Assembly (NCBI RefSeq): GCF_001435295.1
Contig: NZ_CM003594.1
Location: 558,001-622,000 of the forward strand
DNA from: Psychrobacter sp. P11F6
GTDB taxonomy: Bacteria; Pseudomonadota; Gammaproteobacteria; Pseudomonadales; Moraxellaceae
Direction: 5' to 3'
Length of the DNA: 64,000 nucleotides
This document shows, piece by piece, positions 19,156-28,553 of the stretch (positions are counted from its first letter, which is position 1; each line of letters opens with the position of its first letter). The position numbers and the translations under genes are program-made. The notes under the pieces were generated by a model. It was not told the DNA's origin, searched no databases, and saw only the letters and a list, made by a program, of their open reading frames with translations.

Positions 19156-20793
19156 TTAAGGTTTTTGCGCACGGTTTTGTAATGGGTCACCGAGCAGGAC
19201 GCTACCAGAGTTTTCGAGGCGCTCATCATCGCTTAGCTTACTGGCTGATACTTTAGATTTTCTCTTCCATTTCAAACTATACAAGTCATCACGGCGATCA
19301 AGCAGATTATGTACCGAGCCTTCATTACGGACATGAATAAGCTTGTCTAGGTTCACATCTGAGAAGAATACCATCTCAGTGTTGGCGGTGGTTTCTGCCA
19401 TGATCGCATCATGCGGGAAAGCAAAATCTGATGGCGAGAAGATAGAGGACTGCGCATATTGAATATCGAGACTTTCAACCTGTGGTAAGTTACCAACCGA
19501 ACCACAAATCATCACATAGCATTCGTTTTCAATTGCACGTGCTTGGGCGCAGTGGCGCACGCGTAGATAGCCGTTTTGCGTGTCTGTCCAAAATGGCACG
19601 AACAAGATGTCCATGTCATCAAGTGCCATGAGGCGGGCAAGCTCAGGGAATTCAACGTCATAACAGACCAAAATACCAATACGACCGGCATCGGTATCAA
19701 ATACCTTAACCTCGTCACCGCCTTCGATGACCCAAGCGCTACGCTCATGCGGGGTAATATGGATTTTTCGCTGCTCTTCGACCGTACCATCGCGGCGGCA
19801 CAAGTAACTGACATTATATAACGTATCGTCCTCGTCCAAGTACGGCATCGAGCCTGTAATGACGTTGACGTTGTAGCTGACCGCTAAATGCGATATCTCA
19901 TTTTTAAACCATTCTGTATAACCGGCTAAAAATCGAATAGCGACGTTTTGATCCGTCGATTCACACAGACCCATCAGCGGTGCGTTAAAGAACTCTGGTA
20001 AACAAGCAAAGTCAGAATTGTAATCAGCCATAATATCGACAAAGAATTCGACTTGCTGCAGCAGCTCTTCAGGTGACTCGACTTCACGCATTTGCCATTG
20101 GATACCACCAATACGCACCTCAGACTTACGAGTGTTTGGCTTATAGTCTTGTGGCTCATAATAAATATTTGCCCACTCAAGTAGAGTAGCAAAACCTTTA
20201 GATTGTTTATCATCAGGCAGATAAGCCGTTAAGATACGCTTGACGATAAAGCCATTTGAGAGTTGGAAAGACAATGCAGAATCATGAATTTCACGAGCCG
20301 CGACGGCTTCAATATATTCGCCAGGTGTGAGATCTTGATGGTTATGATAGTTCGGGATACGACCACCAGCCAAAATAGCTCGGAAGTTTAACTGGCGACA
20401 CAGCTCTTTACGGGCATCGTATAATCGACGTCCTAGGCGATAACCACGGTATTCAGGGTCGATCAGCGCATCTAAACCGTAAATAGCATCGCCTTCAGGG
20501 TTGTCTCTGATAATCTCTTTATGACCAATCAAGTCGTCGTAGGTGTGCGGGTTAGAAAACGTGGCATAATCAACACGCATAGATAACACGATACCAATCA
20601 ATTGATCATGATCAAATAAAGCGATCTGACCTTCAGGGAAGGCATCGATTAAGGTATTAATAGTGTTCTTTGACCATGCACCGCCCAAGTTGACATAGAC
20701 ACGATCCATCAGTGCTTTTAATTGTGGATAGTCTTTTTTCTTGATTTCAGCGATGGTTAGATGAAAGTCGTCTAGTTTTTCTATTTTGCTCAT
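19156..20793 (-). CDS. GNAT acetyltransferase fused to a nitrilase-superfamily hydrolase
   Basis: The 545-residue two-domain protein has an N-terminal GNAT domain (residues about 10-195, acetyl-CoA loop YRGYRLGRRLY at 115-125) and a C-terminal carbon-nitrogen hydrolase domain (from about 225). The hydrolase triad is E267 (CLPEFFNAPL), K343 (QRKIHITPHER) and C377 (ILVCYDVEFPE). This fusion is known as a family in many bacteria; its substrate is not established to my knowledge. I chose ATG 20793, preceded by CAGGAACATT, over an open frame reaching 20901. It is a single-gene unit. Confidence 0.9.
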   Translation of the reverse strand: MSKIEKLDDFHLTIAEIKKKDYPQLKALMDRVYVNLGGAWSKNTINTLIDAFPEGQIALFDHDQLIGIVLSMRVDYATFSNPHTYDDLIGHKEIIRDNPEGDAIYGLDALIDPEYRGYRLGRRLYDARKELCRQLNFRAILAGGRIPNYHNHQDLTPGEYIEAVAAREIHDSALSFQLSNGFIVKRILTAYLPDDKQSKGFATLLEWANIYYEPQDYKPNTRKSEVRIGGIQWQMREVESPEELLQQVEFFVDIMADYNSDFACLPEFFNAPLMGLCESTDQNVAIRFLAGYTEWFKNEISHLAVSYNVNVITGSMPYLDEDDTLYNVSYLCRRDGTVEEQRKIHITPHERSAWVIEGGDEVKVFDTDAGRIGILVCYDVEFPELARLMALDDMDILFVPFWTDTQNGYLRVRHCAQARAIENECYVMICGSVGNLPQVESLDIQYAQSSIFSPSDFAFPHDAIMAETTANTEMVFFSDVNLDKLIHVRNEGSVHNLLDRRDDLYSLKWKRKSKVSASKLSDDERLENSGSVLLGDPLQNRAQKP

Positions 20794-21028
20794 AATGTTC
20801 CTGTTTTGGATCTTTATTAATTTTAGTGATATCAAATAGCATGCGTTGCCACAATTTAGTTGGCAATTTTTTGTATAAAAAAAGTGATAAAAATATTCCA
20901 ATCATAAAATATTACCGTTACAATCAATTATCATTGTATTTACAATAAGTTATGAAGATGATTTATCTTATGACTTCTGTCAGCTTTGGCATTACTGACG
21001 TGTTTTTTGAATTTCATATCATTTTAAA
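20794..21028. other. Intergenic region upstream of the GNAT-nitrilase gene
   Basis: First part of a 600-base gene-free region between divergent genes. It is AT-rich and presumably contains the minus-strand promoter. Bases 21093-21394, after the tandem repeats, are likewise gene-free and lead to the BLUF gene; a weak five-base-pair hairpin with T run (AGCCG / CGGCTTTTT, about 21360-21382) sits just before its ribosome-binding site. Confidence 0.4.
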
Positions 21029-21092
21029 GTAGCTACAAATTAGAGTGCCTGTAAATGAGAGTAGCTATAAATTGAAGTAACTATAAAATTTT
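21029..21092. repeat. Four imperfect 16-bp tandem repeats
   Basis: Units are GTAGCTACAAATTAGA, GTGCCTGTAAATGAGA, GTAGCTATAAATTGAA and GTAACTATAAAATTTT, head to tail without spacers. They lie about 300 bases upstream of the BLUF gene. They could be an array of regulator sites or a decayed minisatellite. Confidence 0.7.
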
Positions 21093-21394
21093 TCATAATG
21101 TTCACAAACAGTCGTTGGGGTTAATACAAGCCAAGTGTTTGGTACAGCTTCTAACCTGAGGATGTCAGTATAGATCTTCTGTTAGCTTAACATTATTTTT
21201 AAATAGCATATCTTAGAGCGCTTCGTTTTGATCTATTTGTTTTGCTGGTTATCATAACAAGCTACTCAAGTAATGACAGTTTAACGTGGTAACTATTTGC
21301 TACGTTTTTGTGAGTCGCTGTCTTTTTTCATTGGGGCGTCGTTGTGTTTGTTTTGTTTAGCCGTATTTAATCGGCTTTTTAGGATTGTTTTATT

Positions 21395-22024
21395 ATGCCC
21401 TCAAGTCACAACAATAGAGTCAGTAGCTGGGATGAGATAGAAGACTCAGCGCTGGTTCAATTGGTGTATGTTAGTAGTTTGACGCTTGTCTCACGTTTAA
21501 GCGCCTCTATATTTGATGAAGTAGAATGTCATGCGCGTAACTATAATCAACAGCATGGCATTACAGGTACTCTATGTTATGGTAGTGGTCATTTTTTGCA
21601 ATGCATCGAAGGTGAGAAAGCGCACGTATTTGCCTTAAAGCAACGCATATTTGCGGATAAGCGCCATAAGAATACTGAAATATTGTTGTTGCAGAGGATA
21701 GAACATCGCCGTTTTGCGGATTGGCGTATGCGCTTATTATTTTTAGAGCGTTGGTTATGGTCACCAGCGAGCAAAAAGCAAGCCGCACAGTTATCGCCAT
21801 ATTTGCCATTTGCGCCGCATAATTGGTCGCCTGATCGTACCGAGAATTTTTTACAAATCATCAAAACCTTTGATACGCCGCCACATATTAAAGCAGCTGG
21901 TATTACCTATAATGCACTGGGCAACATGTTTCGTCATATCGCCGCCCCGCATCAAGCATTTTTAATCGTTCAAGGTTTTTTAAGTGTGTTATTAGTGGTA
22001 GCGCTAGTGTTGTTATTTTTATAG
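21395..22024 (+). CDS. BLUF blue-light photoreceptor with C-terminal membrane anchor
   Basis: BLUF domains bind flavin and sense blue light. Residues 20-125 show the key positions: Y25 (LVYVSS), N51 (NQQHGITG), Q69 (HFLQCIEGE), W110 and M112 (DWRM). Spacing N51-Q69-W110-M112 equals that of cyanobacterial Slr1694. After a linker of about 60 residues the protein ends in a strongly hydrophobic helix (about 188-209), so it seems tethered to the membrane. No EAL, GGDEF or other output domain is present; it must signal through a partner. It is a monocistronic unit with its own terminator. Confidence 0.92.
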   Translation: MPSSHNNRVSSWDEIEDSALVQLVYVSSLTLVSRLSASIFDEVECHARNYNQQHGITGTLCYGSGHFLQCIEGEKAHVFALKQRIFADKRHKNTEILLLQRIEHRRFADWRMRLLFLERWLWSPASKKQAAQLSPYLPFAPHNWSPDRTENFLQIIKTFDTPPHIKAAGITYNALGNMFRHIAAPHQAFLIVQGFLSVLLVVALVLLFL

Positions 22025-22043
22025 ATAATCGCTTTTATAAGAC

Positions 22044-22081
22044 AAAAAAAGACGCTAAACCATTACGTTTAGCGTCTTTTT
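22044..22081. terminator. Bidirectional terminator between the BLUF gene and the FAD dehydrogenase
   Basis: A perfect stem of about 15 bp (AAAAAGACGCTAAAC / GTTTAGCGTCTTTTT) with loop CATTAC and A/T flanks. Confidence 0.93.
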
Positions 22082-22121
22082 CATACTCGCTTATTTATTA
22101 CTTTAATTATTAAATAAGCAC

Positions 22122-23564
22122 TTACATATCAAAAATCTTGCCACGGTTCATAATATTATTTGGATCAAAAACTTTTTTCACCTCTCGTAAGTACTCAATC
22201 TCAGTCTCGCTGCGGCTATAATGTAGATACGGCTTTTTAGTCATACCGACGCCATGTTCAGCTGAAACCGAACCGCCATATTTTTGCACGGTTTTAAACA
22301 CATACTTATTAACAACCTGACATTCAGCAAAGAAATCATCTTTGCTCATGTTCTCAGGCTTTAAGATATTAAGGTGCAAGTTACCATCACCGATATGCCC
22401 GAACCAGCAAACCTCAAAGTCAGGGTAGTTGCTGCTGACGATGTGATCAATCTCGGTGATAAACTCAGGGACATAGCTTATCAGTACGGATACATCGTTC
22501 TTATAAGGCGTAAATACTGAGATGGTCTCAGAAATGTATTCACGCAGCTTCCACAGCTCTTCAGCCTGTGCCAAGCTCTGGCTCATGACACCATCGACGA
22601 CCCAGCCTTGTTCCATACAATGCTCAAATATCGCCATGGCTTTATCCATGATCGGCTCGTACGGCGCTTCGAACTCTAGTAGCGTATAGAACTTGGTACG
22701 CGATTCAAATGGCTCTTGTATTTGACCATGTGCCATCAATTTATCAATCGCCACATCGTCAAAGAACTCAAAAGCCGTCAAATCAATCTTCGCTTGAAAG
22801 GCTGATAGCACATTCATGACATCATTAAAGCTGTCCATACCAAGTACCATGACATTTAAGTCTTGTGGCTGACGCTCAAGCTTAATTTGTGCATGGGTGA
22901 CGAGGCCAAGCGTGCCTTCACTACCGATAAATAATTGACGCAAATCATAACCGGTGGCATTTTTTACCATACCGCGATTGAGCTGCAAGATATCGCCTTT
23001 ACCAGTGACCACTGTCAGCCCCATGATCCATTGACGAGTCATGCCATAGCGTATGACTTTGATACCGCCTGCATTGGTGCCAATATTGCCACCTATCTGA
23101 CTTGAGCCAGCTGAGGCAAAGTCAACAGGGTAGTAGAGGTCTTTCGATTCAGCGAATTGCTGCAACTGCTGCGTGATAACACCGGCTTCGACTTCAACTA
23201 TTCGATCGGCCGGATAGAACTGTCCGATACGGTTCATCTTATCCATACTGACGACAATCTCACCATTGGCGGCGACAGCACCAGCTGACAAACCAGTACG
23301 ACCGCCACTTGGCGTTAGCACCACATTGTACTCATTGGCAAGCAGTACGATGGCTTGTACTTGCTCAGTAGTCTTCGGAAAGACGATAGCAGCAGCAGCA
23401 GGGGCAAAGTGCTTGGTCCAATCTTTGCCCCAATGCTCTAAGCTCTCAGGGTCGGTTTTGATTTGGCTGGCGTCAAACTGATGAACATCCATCAAAGTGC
23501 TCAAAATAGTTTGAACAGCAGCTGTATGGGTTGCAGAGGTACTTTGGCTAGATAAAGAAGTCAT
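22122..23564 (-). CDS. FAD-linked D-2-hydroxyacid dehydrogenase (GlcD/D2HGDH type)
   Basis: The 480-residue protein has an N-terminal PCMH-type FAD-binding domain (LTPSGGRTGLSAGAV; then GTNAGGIKVIRYGMTR) and a C-terminal cap domain with a His-rich segment WFGHIGDGNLHLN and ending in SAEHGVGMTKKPYL. GlcD, D-lactate dehydrogenase and D-2-hydroxyglutarate dehydrogenase share this architecture. Because it diverges from serA, D-2-hydroxyglutarate is the best substrate guess: SerA is known to reduce 2-oxoglutarate to D-2-hydroxyglutarate, which D2HGDH re-oxidises. Start ATG 23564 chosen; a TTG two codons upstream is in frame. Confidence 0.85.
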   Translation of the reverse strand: MTSLSSQSTSATHTAAVQTILSTLMDVHQFDASQIKTDPESLEHWGKDWTKHFAPAAAAIVFPKTTEQVQAIVLLANEYNVVLTPSGGRTGLSAGAVAANGEIVVSMDKMNRIGQFYPADRIVEVEAGVITQQLQQFAESKDLYYPVDFASAGSSQIGGNIGTNAGGIKVIRYGMTRQWIMGLTVVTGKGDILQLNRGMVKNATGYDLRQLFIGSEGTLGLVTHAQIKLERQPQDLNVMVLGMDSFNDVMNVLSAFQAKIDLTAFEFFDDVAIDKLMAHGQIQEPFESRTKFYTLLEFEAPYEPIMDKAMAIFEHCMEQGWVVDGVMSQSLAQAEELWKLREYISETISVFTPYKNDVSVLISYVPEFITEIDHIVSSNYPDFEVCWFGHIGDGNLHLNILKPENMSKDDFFAECQVVNKYVFKTVQKYGGSVSAEHGVGMTKKPYLHYSRSETEIEYLREVKKVFDPNNIMNRGKIFDM

Positions 23565-23889
23565 GGTCAAATCTCGGTATAAACGTAAGCGCTATGCCTA
23601 AAGGGGATTATTATATCGCTAAATGGATATAAACATAGCTACATAGGTATGTTTATATAGTACGTATTTATATGATTATAAGTGAGCCAGTAAAGCAATG
23701 ATAGAAAGATGTCATGCTGCGTGCTTATATGGCGGTAAATGGCAAAAAATAGTTTAATAAACGTCGAACAGCGTGATTTACTATAGCATAAAAAGTTTTC
23801 AGGCTTGATAACCAATAATTCATCTAATCTGCTAACATCGCCGCCCAATTTTGTGTAAGATATCCAGACTGTTTTCGTTTCACCCACCC

Positions 23890-23997
23890 TATAGTTAAAG
23901 CATTGGTAAGTGGTTACGACGTTAACCTCATTTAATGTACTCAGTGTATGGTTTGCGCTTGGTTACTTTGTACCTACTTTAAACGGCTTCGACTACA
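23890..23997 (+). repeat. 108-bp dispersed intergenic element, copy B
   Basis: Aligns with copies at 8185 and 36121: left end TATAGTTA, right end GACTACA, core GGTTACTTTGTAC exactly 71 bases from the left end. It ends 48 bases upstream of the serA start, so it may carry or affect serA control signals. The rest of the 23565-24045 gap shows no gene. Confidence 0.78.
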
Positions 23998-24045
23998 GAT
24001 TATCCCTCAGATAATTTTACAAGACAATTATAGGACAGTTCTCAT

Positions 24046-25272
24046 ATGGCGTTATCACTACAAAAAGACAAAATCCGGTTTTTATTGCTTGAAGGTCTAC
24101 ATGACAATGCTTTAAAAGTATTGGAAGGAGCTGGTTATCATAATATCGAGAATATCAGTCACGCATTAGATCAAGATGAGCTGATCGAAAAGATTAAAGA
24201 CGCTCACTTTATCGGTATCCGTTCGCGTACGCAATTGACACGTGAAGTACTTGAGCACGCGCACAAGCTCATCGGTATTGGCTGCTTTTGTATCGGTACC
24301 AACCAAGTAGACTTAGACGCCGCTCGTGATTTGGGTATTCCCGTCTTTAACGCGCCATACTCAAATACCCGCTCGGTGGCTGAACTGGTATTGGCCGAAG
24401 CCATCATGCTATACCGCGGCATTCCTGAAAAGAACGCCACAGTACATCGCGGTGGTTGGGGCAAGTCTGCGACCAACTCACATGAAGTACGTGGCAAGAC
24501 AATCGGTATCGTCGGTTATGGCTCTATCGGTTCGCAACTGTCTGTCTTAGCAGAAAGCTTTGGTATGAAAGTCATTTATCATGATGCTGTGACCAAGTTG
24601 CCACTAGGTAATGCGGTACAAGTAGGTAGCTTAGAAGAGCTACTATCAACGGCTGACATCGTGACATTGCATGTACCTGATGTACCAAGCACCCGCTACA
24701 TGATGAAAGCTGAGCAGTTCGCGCATATGAAAGACGGCAGTTACTTTATCAATGCCGCTCGTGGTACTTGCGTAGAGATTGATGATTTAGCCGCTGTGCT
24801 TGAATCTGGTAAAATTTTGGGCGCAGCGATTGACGTGTTCCCGAAAGAGCCAAAATCAGCTGATGAAGAGTTTGAATCACCACTGCGTAAATTTGATAAC
24901 GTCATCTTGACGCCGCATATCGGTGGTTCAACTCAAGAAGCACAAGCCAATATCGGACTTGAAGTCGCTGATAAGTTTGTTAGATACTCTGACCAAGGTG
25001 ACACAGCGACAGCCGTGAACTTCCCAGAAGTTTCTATTCCATTCAAAGAAAACTCGCATCGTCTGTTACATATTCATAGAAACGTGCCAGGCGTGTTGTC
25101 TCAGATCAACCGTCTGTTTGCAGAAGCAGGAATTAACATCCTAGCACAGAGCCTAATGACAGAAGGCGATGTCGGTTATTTGGTCATGGATGTTGACTAC
25201 AATGATTCAACTGCCGCGCTAGATCAGTTAAAAGACGTAGAAGAGACGATTCGCGTGCGTATTTTGTTTTAA
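24046..25272 (+). CDS. serA: D-3-phosphoglycerate dehydrogenase
   Basis: SerA oxidises 3-phosphoglycerate with NAD as the first step of serine synthesis. The 408 residues include the nucleotide-binding loop GYGSIG (157-162), catalytic R239 (AARGT), E268 (PKEPK) and H291 (TPHIGGST), each one residue off E. coli numbering, and a C-terminal ACT domain (about 335-408), where serine binds as feedback inhibitor in the E. coli type. The start follows AGGACAGTTCTCAT. The divergent FAD dehydrogenase probably removes the D-2-hydroxyglutarate made by SerA. Confidence 0.97.
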   Translation: MALSLQKDKIRFLLLEGLHDNALKVLEGAGYHNIENISHALDQDELIEKIKDAHFIGIRSRTQLTREVLEHAHKLIGIGCFCIGTNQVDLDAARDLGIPVFNAPYSNTRSVAELVLAEAIMLYRGIPEKNATVHRGGWGKSATNSHEVRGKTIGIVGYGSIGSQLSVLAESFGMKVIYHDAVTKLPLGNAVQVGSLEELLSTADIVTLHVPDVPSTRYMMKAEQFAHMKDGSYFINAARGTCVEIDDLAAVLESGKILGAAIDVFPKEPKSADEEFESPLRKFDNVILTPHIGGSTQEAQANIGLEVADKFVRYSDQGDTATAVNFPEVSIPFKENSHRLLHIHRNVPGVLSQINRLFAEAGINILAQSLMTEGDVGYLVMDVDYNDSTAALDQLKDVEETIRVRILF

Positions 25273-25309
25273 ATAATATTTGCATGTAAGCATAATTTTA
25301 GCGTAACAG

Positions 25310-25345
25310 TAGCAGACCATCATTCAGATAGTCTGCTATTTTTTT
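25310..25345 (+). terminator. Terminator after serA
   Basis: An 8-bp stem TAGCAGAC / GTCTGCTA is followed by seven T. Confidence 0.88.
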
Positions 25346-25679
25346 GTCTTAAATCAAGCAATTGCAATGTTCAATCATGGCATTAATGCTTTTTATTTAT
25401 GAGTAACCCAAATTATAGAGAATGTAAGTTTTACATTCGCTATACTCATTTTTATATAAGTTAACATTATCTTAATTATACGGTCTTATTAACAATTTAA
25501 ACTACACCAGTACATTAAGCCTATAATGATGAATATATTTTTAATGAACAACATGATTAACTATGTTTTTGAGGTAAATCACGGTTATTTTCTACGGACA
25601 GGCATACTTACAAATGGTAAATAGCTTGCTGAAGAAGATAATTCATTTAACACATACAATTGACTGAATAGGATGATTC
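25346..25679. other. Upstream region of hiuH
   Basis: AT-rich and gene-free. A possible -10 TATAAT occurs at about 25522, with no clear -35. AGGA at 25670 is the hiuH ribosome-binding site. Confidence 0.4.
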
Positions 25680-26111
25680 ATGAAAAACAACTTACTCAAG
25701 GCAGCTGCATTTGGTAGCGTATTAGCTATGACTGCAACGGCTAGCCATGCTGCTGGTGATCAAGATAAATATCAATTATCTAGTCATATTTTAGACATTA
25801 GTACAGGCAAACCAGCACCAAACGTCAATGTAAAACTGATGATGCAAGAGAAAACTGGTAGCTGGAAATTGCTTGATGCGCAAAAGACTGATAATAATGG
25901 TCGTATCGGCAACTTCTTACCGAATCAAGACGGCGTTGAGCATGATGGTACTTATAAGTTGATTTTTGAGACGACTCCTTATTTCCGAAATCAAGGTCTA
26001 GAGTCTTTCTATCCGTATGTTGAAGTCAATTTCAATATCGAAGGCGATAACCATTACCATGTGCCAATCACTTTGTCTCCATACGGCTATAGCACTTACC
26101 GCGGTAGCTAA
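25680..26111 (+). CDS. hiuH: Periplasmic 5-hydroxyisourate hydrolase (transthyretin-like)
   Basis: HIUase hydrolyses 5-hydroxyisourate, the urate oxidation product, on the way to allantoin. A 143-residue precursor has a clear signal peptide (residues 1-24, cleavage after SHA) and the HIUase signatures LSSHILDISTGKPAP, NNGRIG and the C-terminal YRGS that separates hydrolases from true transthyretins. A periplasmic location is known for several gammaproteobacterial versions. No urate oxidase or other purine gene lies nearby, so the pathway partners are elsewhere or absent. Confidence 0.92.
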   Translation: MKNNLLKAAAFGSVLAMTATASHAAGDQDKYQLSSHILDISTGKPAPNVNVKLMMQEKTGSWKLLDAQKTDNNGRIGNFLPNQDGVEHDGTYKLIFETTPYFRNQGLESFYPYVEVNFNIEGDNHYHVPITLSPYGYSTYRGS

Positions 26112-26170
26112 TCCATATGCGATAGCTAAGCCATATTACGTACTAAGTAAGTCATAAGTCAGTACTAATA

Positions 26171-26225
26171 AAGCAAAAAAGGACGCCCCAATCAAATATT
26201 TGATTGGGGCGTCCTTTTTGCTTTT
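26171..26225. terminator. Bidirectional terminator between hiuH and trhO
   Basis: A very long stem: AAGGACGCCCCAATCA pairs with TGATTGGGGCGTCCTT, extended by AAGCAAAA / TTTGCTT. It serves both convergent genes. Confidence 0.95.
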
Positions 26226-26271
26226 ATCCATCTTAAACTTATTCAGCGTTAGCTTTATTGGCTTCCTCTGC

Positions 26272-27324
26272 TTAACGACGTGCTTCAATTTTAGCGGCTT
26301 TGCGTTTCTCAATCACATCAATCACATCGCTACCAATATGCGCTTCGCCACGTTTCTTTGCCAGCTGCATTTGATGCTCACGTTCGCGAAATCTGGCTTT
26401 TTGCTCGTCGGTCGCTTTATCAATGCAGTGTGGGCATGACTCGCCTTTGATGTAAGCAAGGCTTTGCATGTCATCGACAGTAATGGGCATACGGCAGGCG
26501 AAGCATTGCTCATAGTTGCCTTTTTCTAAGTTATGATTGACCGACACGCGGTTATCAAAAACGAAGCAATCGCCTTGCCACATAGACTCGCTGGCTGGAA
26601 TTTCTTCTAGATATTTTAAGATGCCGCCCTCTAAATGATACACCTCTTCAAAGCCTTGCTCACGCATATAAGCAGTAGACTTCTCACAGCGTATACCACC
26701 GGTACAGAACATCGCGACTTTTTTATGTTTGGCTGGATCCATCTCTTTTGCGACGTATTCTGGGAACTCGCGGAACGTCTCTGTATTTGGATTGACGGCA
26801 TTTTGGAACGTGCCGATTTTAACTTCATAATCATTACGGGTGTCGATAAGAATGACGTCAGGGTCTGAGATTAACGCATTCCATTCGCTTGGTTTTACAT
26901 AGCGTCCAACTGATTGCAATGGGTCGATATTTTCAACGCCCATGGTAACGATTTCTTTTTTGAGCTTCACTTTGGTACGATAAAAAGGCTGAGCATCGGT
27001 ATAAGATTCTTTAAAGGTAAAGCTGCCAATCGCTTCGATACTGCGCAGATACTCAAGGACGTTATCGATACCTTGGCGTGTGCCAGAAATCGTACCATTA
27101 ATGCCTTCATTAGCAATCAATAACGTGCCTTTGACATCATTATCGAGCATATTATTTAAAATTGGCTCGCGGTATTGCTCAAAGTCAGCAAAACGCGTGA
27201 ACTTATATAGAGCGGCAACGACGATGTTATTGGTGACGCTATCGTAGGCTGGGGCTGATTTGTTGTCGGTGACAGTGCTGTTTTGGATATTGCTAGCTGT
27301 ATTATGGTCTTGAATGGTACTCAT
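26272..27324 (-). CDS. trhO: tRNA uridine(34) hydroxylase, rhodanese family
   Basis: TrhO (formerly YceA) uses O2 to hydroxylate U34 of tRNAs toward 5-methoxyuridine-type modification. The 350 residues carry an N-terminal domain with [13 protein letters not shown], a rhodanese domain with [12 protein letters not shown] and the active-site loop CTGGIRC (C207), and a Cys-rich C-terminal region (CFACRMP, CPHC) as in the family. I chose ATG 27324 because CAGGAGAAAAAC precedes it; the frame is open nine codons further. The unusual N-terminus of about 30 Thr/Asn-rich residues is not conserved in the family. Confidence 0.93.
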   Translation of the reverse strand: MSTIQDHNTASNIQNSTVTDNKSAPAYDSVTNNIVVAALYKFTRFADFEQYREPILNNMLDNDVKGTLLIANEGINGTISGTRQGIDNVLEYLRSIEAIGSFTFKESYTDAQPFYRTKVKLKKEIVTMGVENIDPLQSVGRYVKPSEWNALISDPDVILIDTRNDYEVKIGTFQNAVNPNTETFREFPEYVAKEMDPAKHKKVAMFCTGGIRCEKSTAYMREQGFEEVYHLEGGILKYLEEIPASESMWQGDCFVFDNRVSVNHNLEKGNYEQCFACRMPITVDDMQSLAYIKGESCPHCIDKATDEQKARFREREHQMQLAKKRGEAHIGSDVIDVIEKRKAAKIEARR

Positions 27325-27535
27325 GTTTTTCTCCTGCTGGCTAGGTCGCAAACCTAGTGCATTGGGTTTAAGGTGCTTTTTAAAATTAACAGTTGAAATT
27401 AATTGGTAATGCTATAACACTAGCGCGATTGTGGAATTGGCTAATGCGGGCGTAGTGTAGCAAATTTTAGGGAAGTTTTGGAGGTTTTATCGTTCTTAAG
27501 CCAGATATAGGTGATAATGATAATAAAAATAGACA

Positions 27536-27570
27536 ACAAAAAAGCCCAGTAAAATACTGAGCTTGTTTTA
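27536..27570 (-). terminator. Terminator after the Sel1-repeat gene
   Basis: The stem AAGCTCAGTA / TACTGGGCTT (one G-T pair) is followed by six T on the minus strand, 30 bases after the stop. Confidence 0.85.
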
Positions 27571-27598
27571 TATTCACTGCGTAAAGCAAAATTAGTGT

Positions 27599-28180
27599 TT
27601 ACTTACTCTGGAACCAAGTATCGGCTTTGCTACGAGCGCTAGCGATGTCTGAACTTGACAAGTTCAATGCCAACTGACCAATTTTACCGCGTGCTTTATT
27701 ACGTACTTTTTCATCAAGCATACCATCACGGGCAGCCAAATCGTACCATTTATAAGCATCGACGAGATTTTTTTGCTTTTCATCGAGCAATGCAAGGGTA
27801 TAGCTGGCACGGTTATCGCCACGCATAGCGGCTTTTTCTAACCAAACTTTCGCTTGTTGCAAGTTAGGCTGCACACCTTCACCACGCAAATACATGATGG
27901 CAAGATTCAACTGAGCAGGGGCAACGCCTTGCTGAGCCGCTTTGGTATACCACTGGATAGCTTGTTGGGTATTCTTTGCAATGCCTTCGCCTTTCTGTAA
28001 GCGCTTGGCTAAATAAAACTGAGCGTGATCGTTACCTTGGGCAGCGCGGTTAGACAGCTCACTGACTGGCATTAGCTCAAAACGTGACGTATCAAGTGGC
28101 ACGTTTGATATTAACTCAGCGTTTGCTAGACCTGCACAAGAAAATAAGGCAGTAAACAACGCAGCTTTTAATAATTTCAT
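27599..28180 (-). CDS. Secreted Sel1-repeat protein
   Basis: The 193-residue protein has a signal peptide (MKLLKAALFTALFSCAGLA, cleavage after ANA) and three to four Sel1/TPR-like helical repeats with the typical pattern A.Y.LA.....G.GV..N...A..W...AA..G (for example KGEGIAKNTQQAIQWYTKAA, then RGEGVQPNLQQAKVWLEKAA). Such proteins act as periplasmic scaffolds. No neighbour hints at the partner. The start follows AGCTGCT, a weak ribosome-binding site, but the signal peptide fixes it. Confidence 0.88.
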   Translation of the reverse strand: MKLLKAALFTALFSCAGLANAELISNVPLDTSRFELMPVSELSNRAAQGNDHAQFYLAKRLQKGEGIAKNTQQAIQWYTKAAQQGVAPAQLNLAIMYLRGEGVQPNLQQAKVWLEKAAMRGDNRASYTLALLDEKQKNLVDAYKWYDLAARDGMLDEKVRNKARGKIGQLALNLSSSDIASARSKADTWFQSK

Positions 28181-28553
28181 AGCAGCTCCAAAATTAGGCA
28201 GTTAATAAGCAAAAAAAGTTGCACCGCTAAAAGAATTTAGATGGCGATAACAATTAGGTGAAATCTTGCGATACCAACTTACCTAATCATTAGCAATATA
28301 ATTAATCGATGTAGTGTGGCAAATTCCTTTAATCGAACCGATAAACGGTCAGAATCAGGGTGCGATTGACGCTATTTTGCTAGCTTAACACCCAAACTTA
28401 CGAAACTCAAATACTAATTACATGATTTAATGCGTATTCATACCTCATTGTCCTCAATAAAATCATAGAGTTACTTAAGCGTAAGAATAAATTAACCAGC
28501 TATTAAGGTTAAAATTTGTATTTATGAGCTGTGCTATCGCTTTCAATCAATGT
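28181..28553. other. Intergenic region upstream of the Sel1 gene
   Basis: About 370 AT-rich bases between the Sel1 gene start and the MITE-like element. No gene is seen; it should contain the minus-strand Sel1 promoter. Confidence 0.4.

Noticed and set aside
21029..21092. CRISPR-like array
   Set aside because: Units are contiguous 16-mers without spacers, and no cas genes are present.
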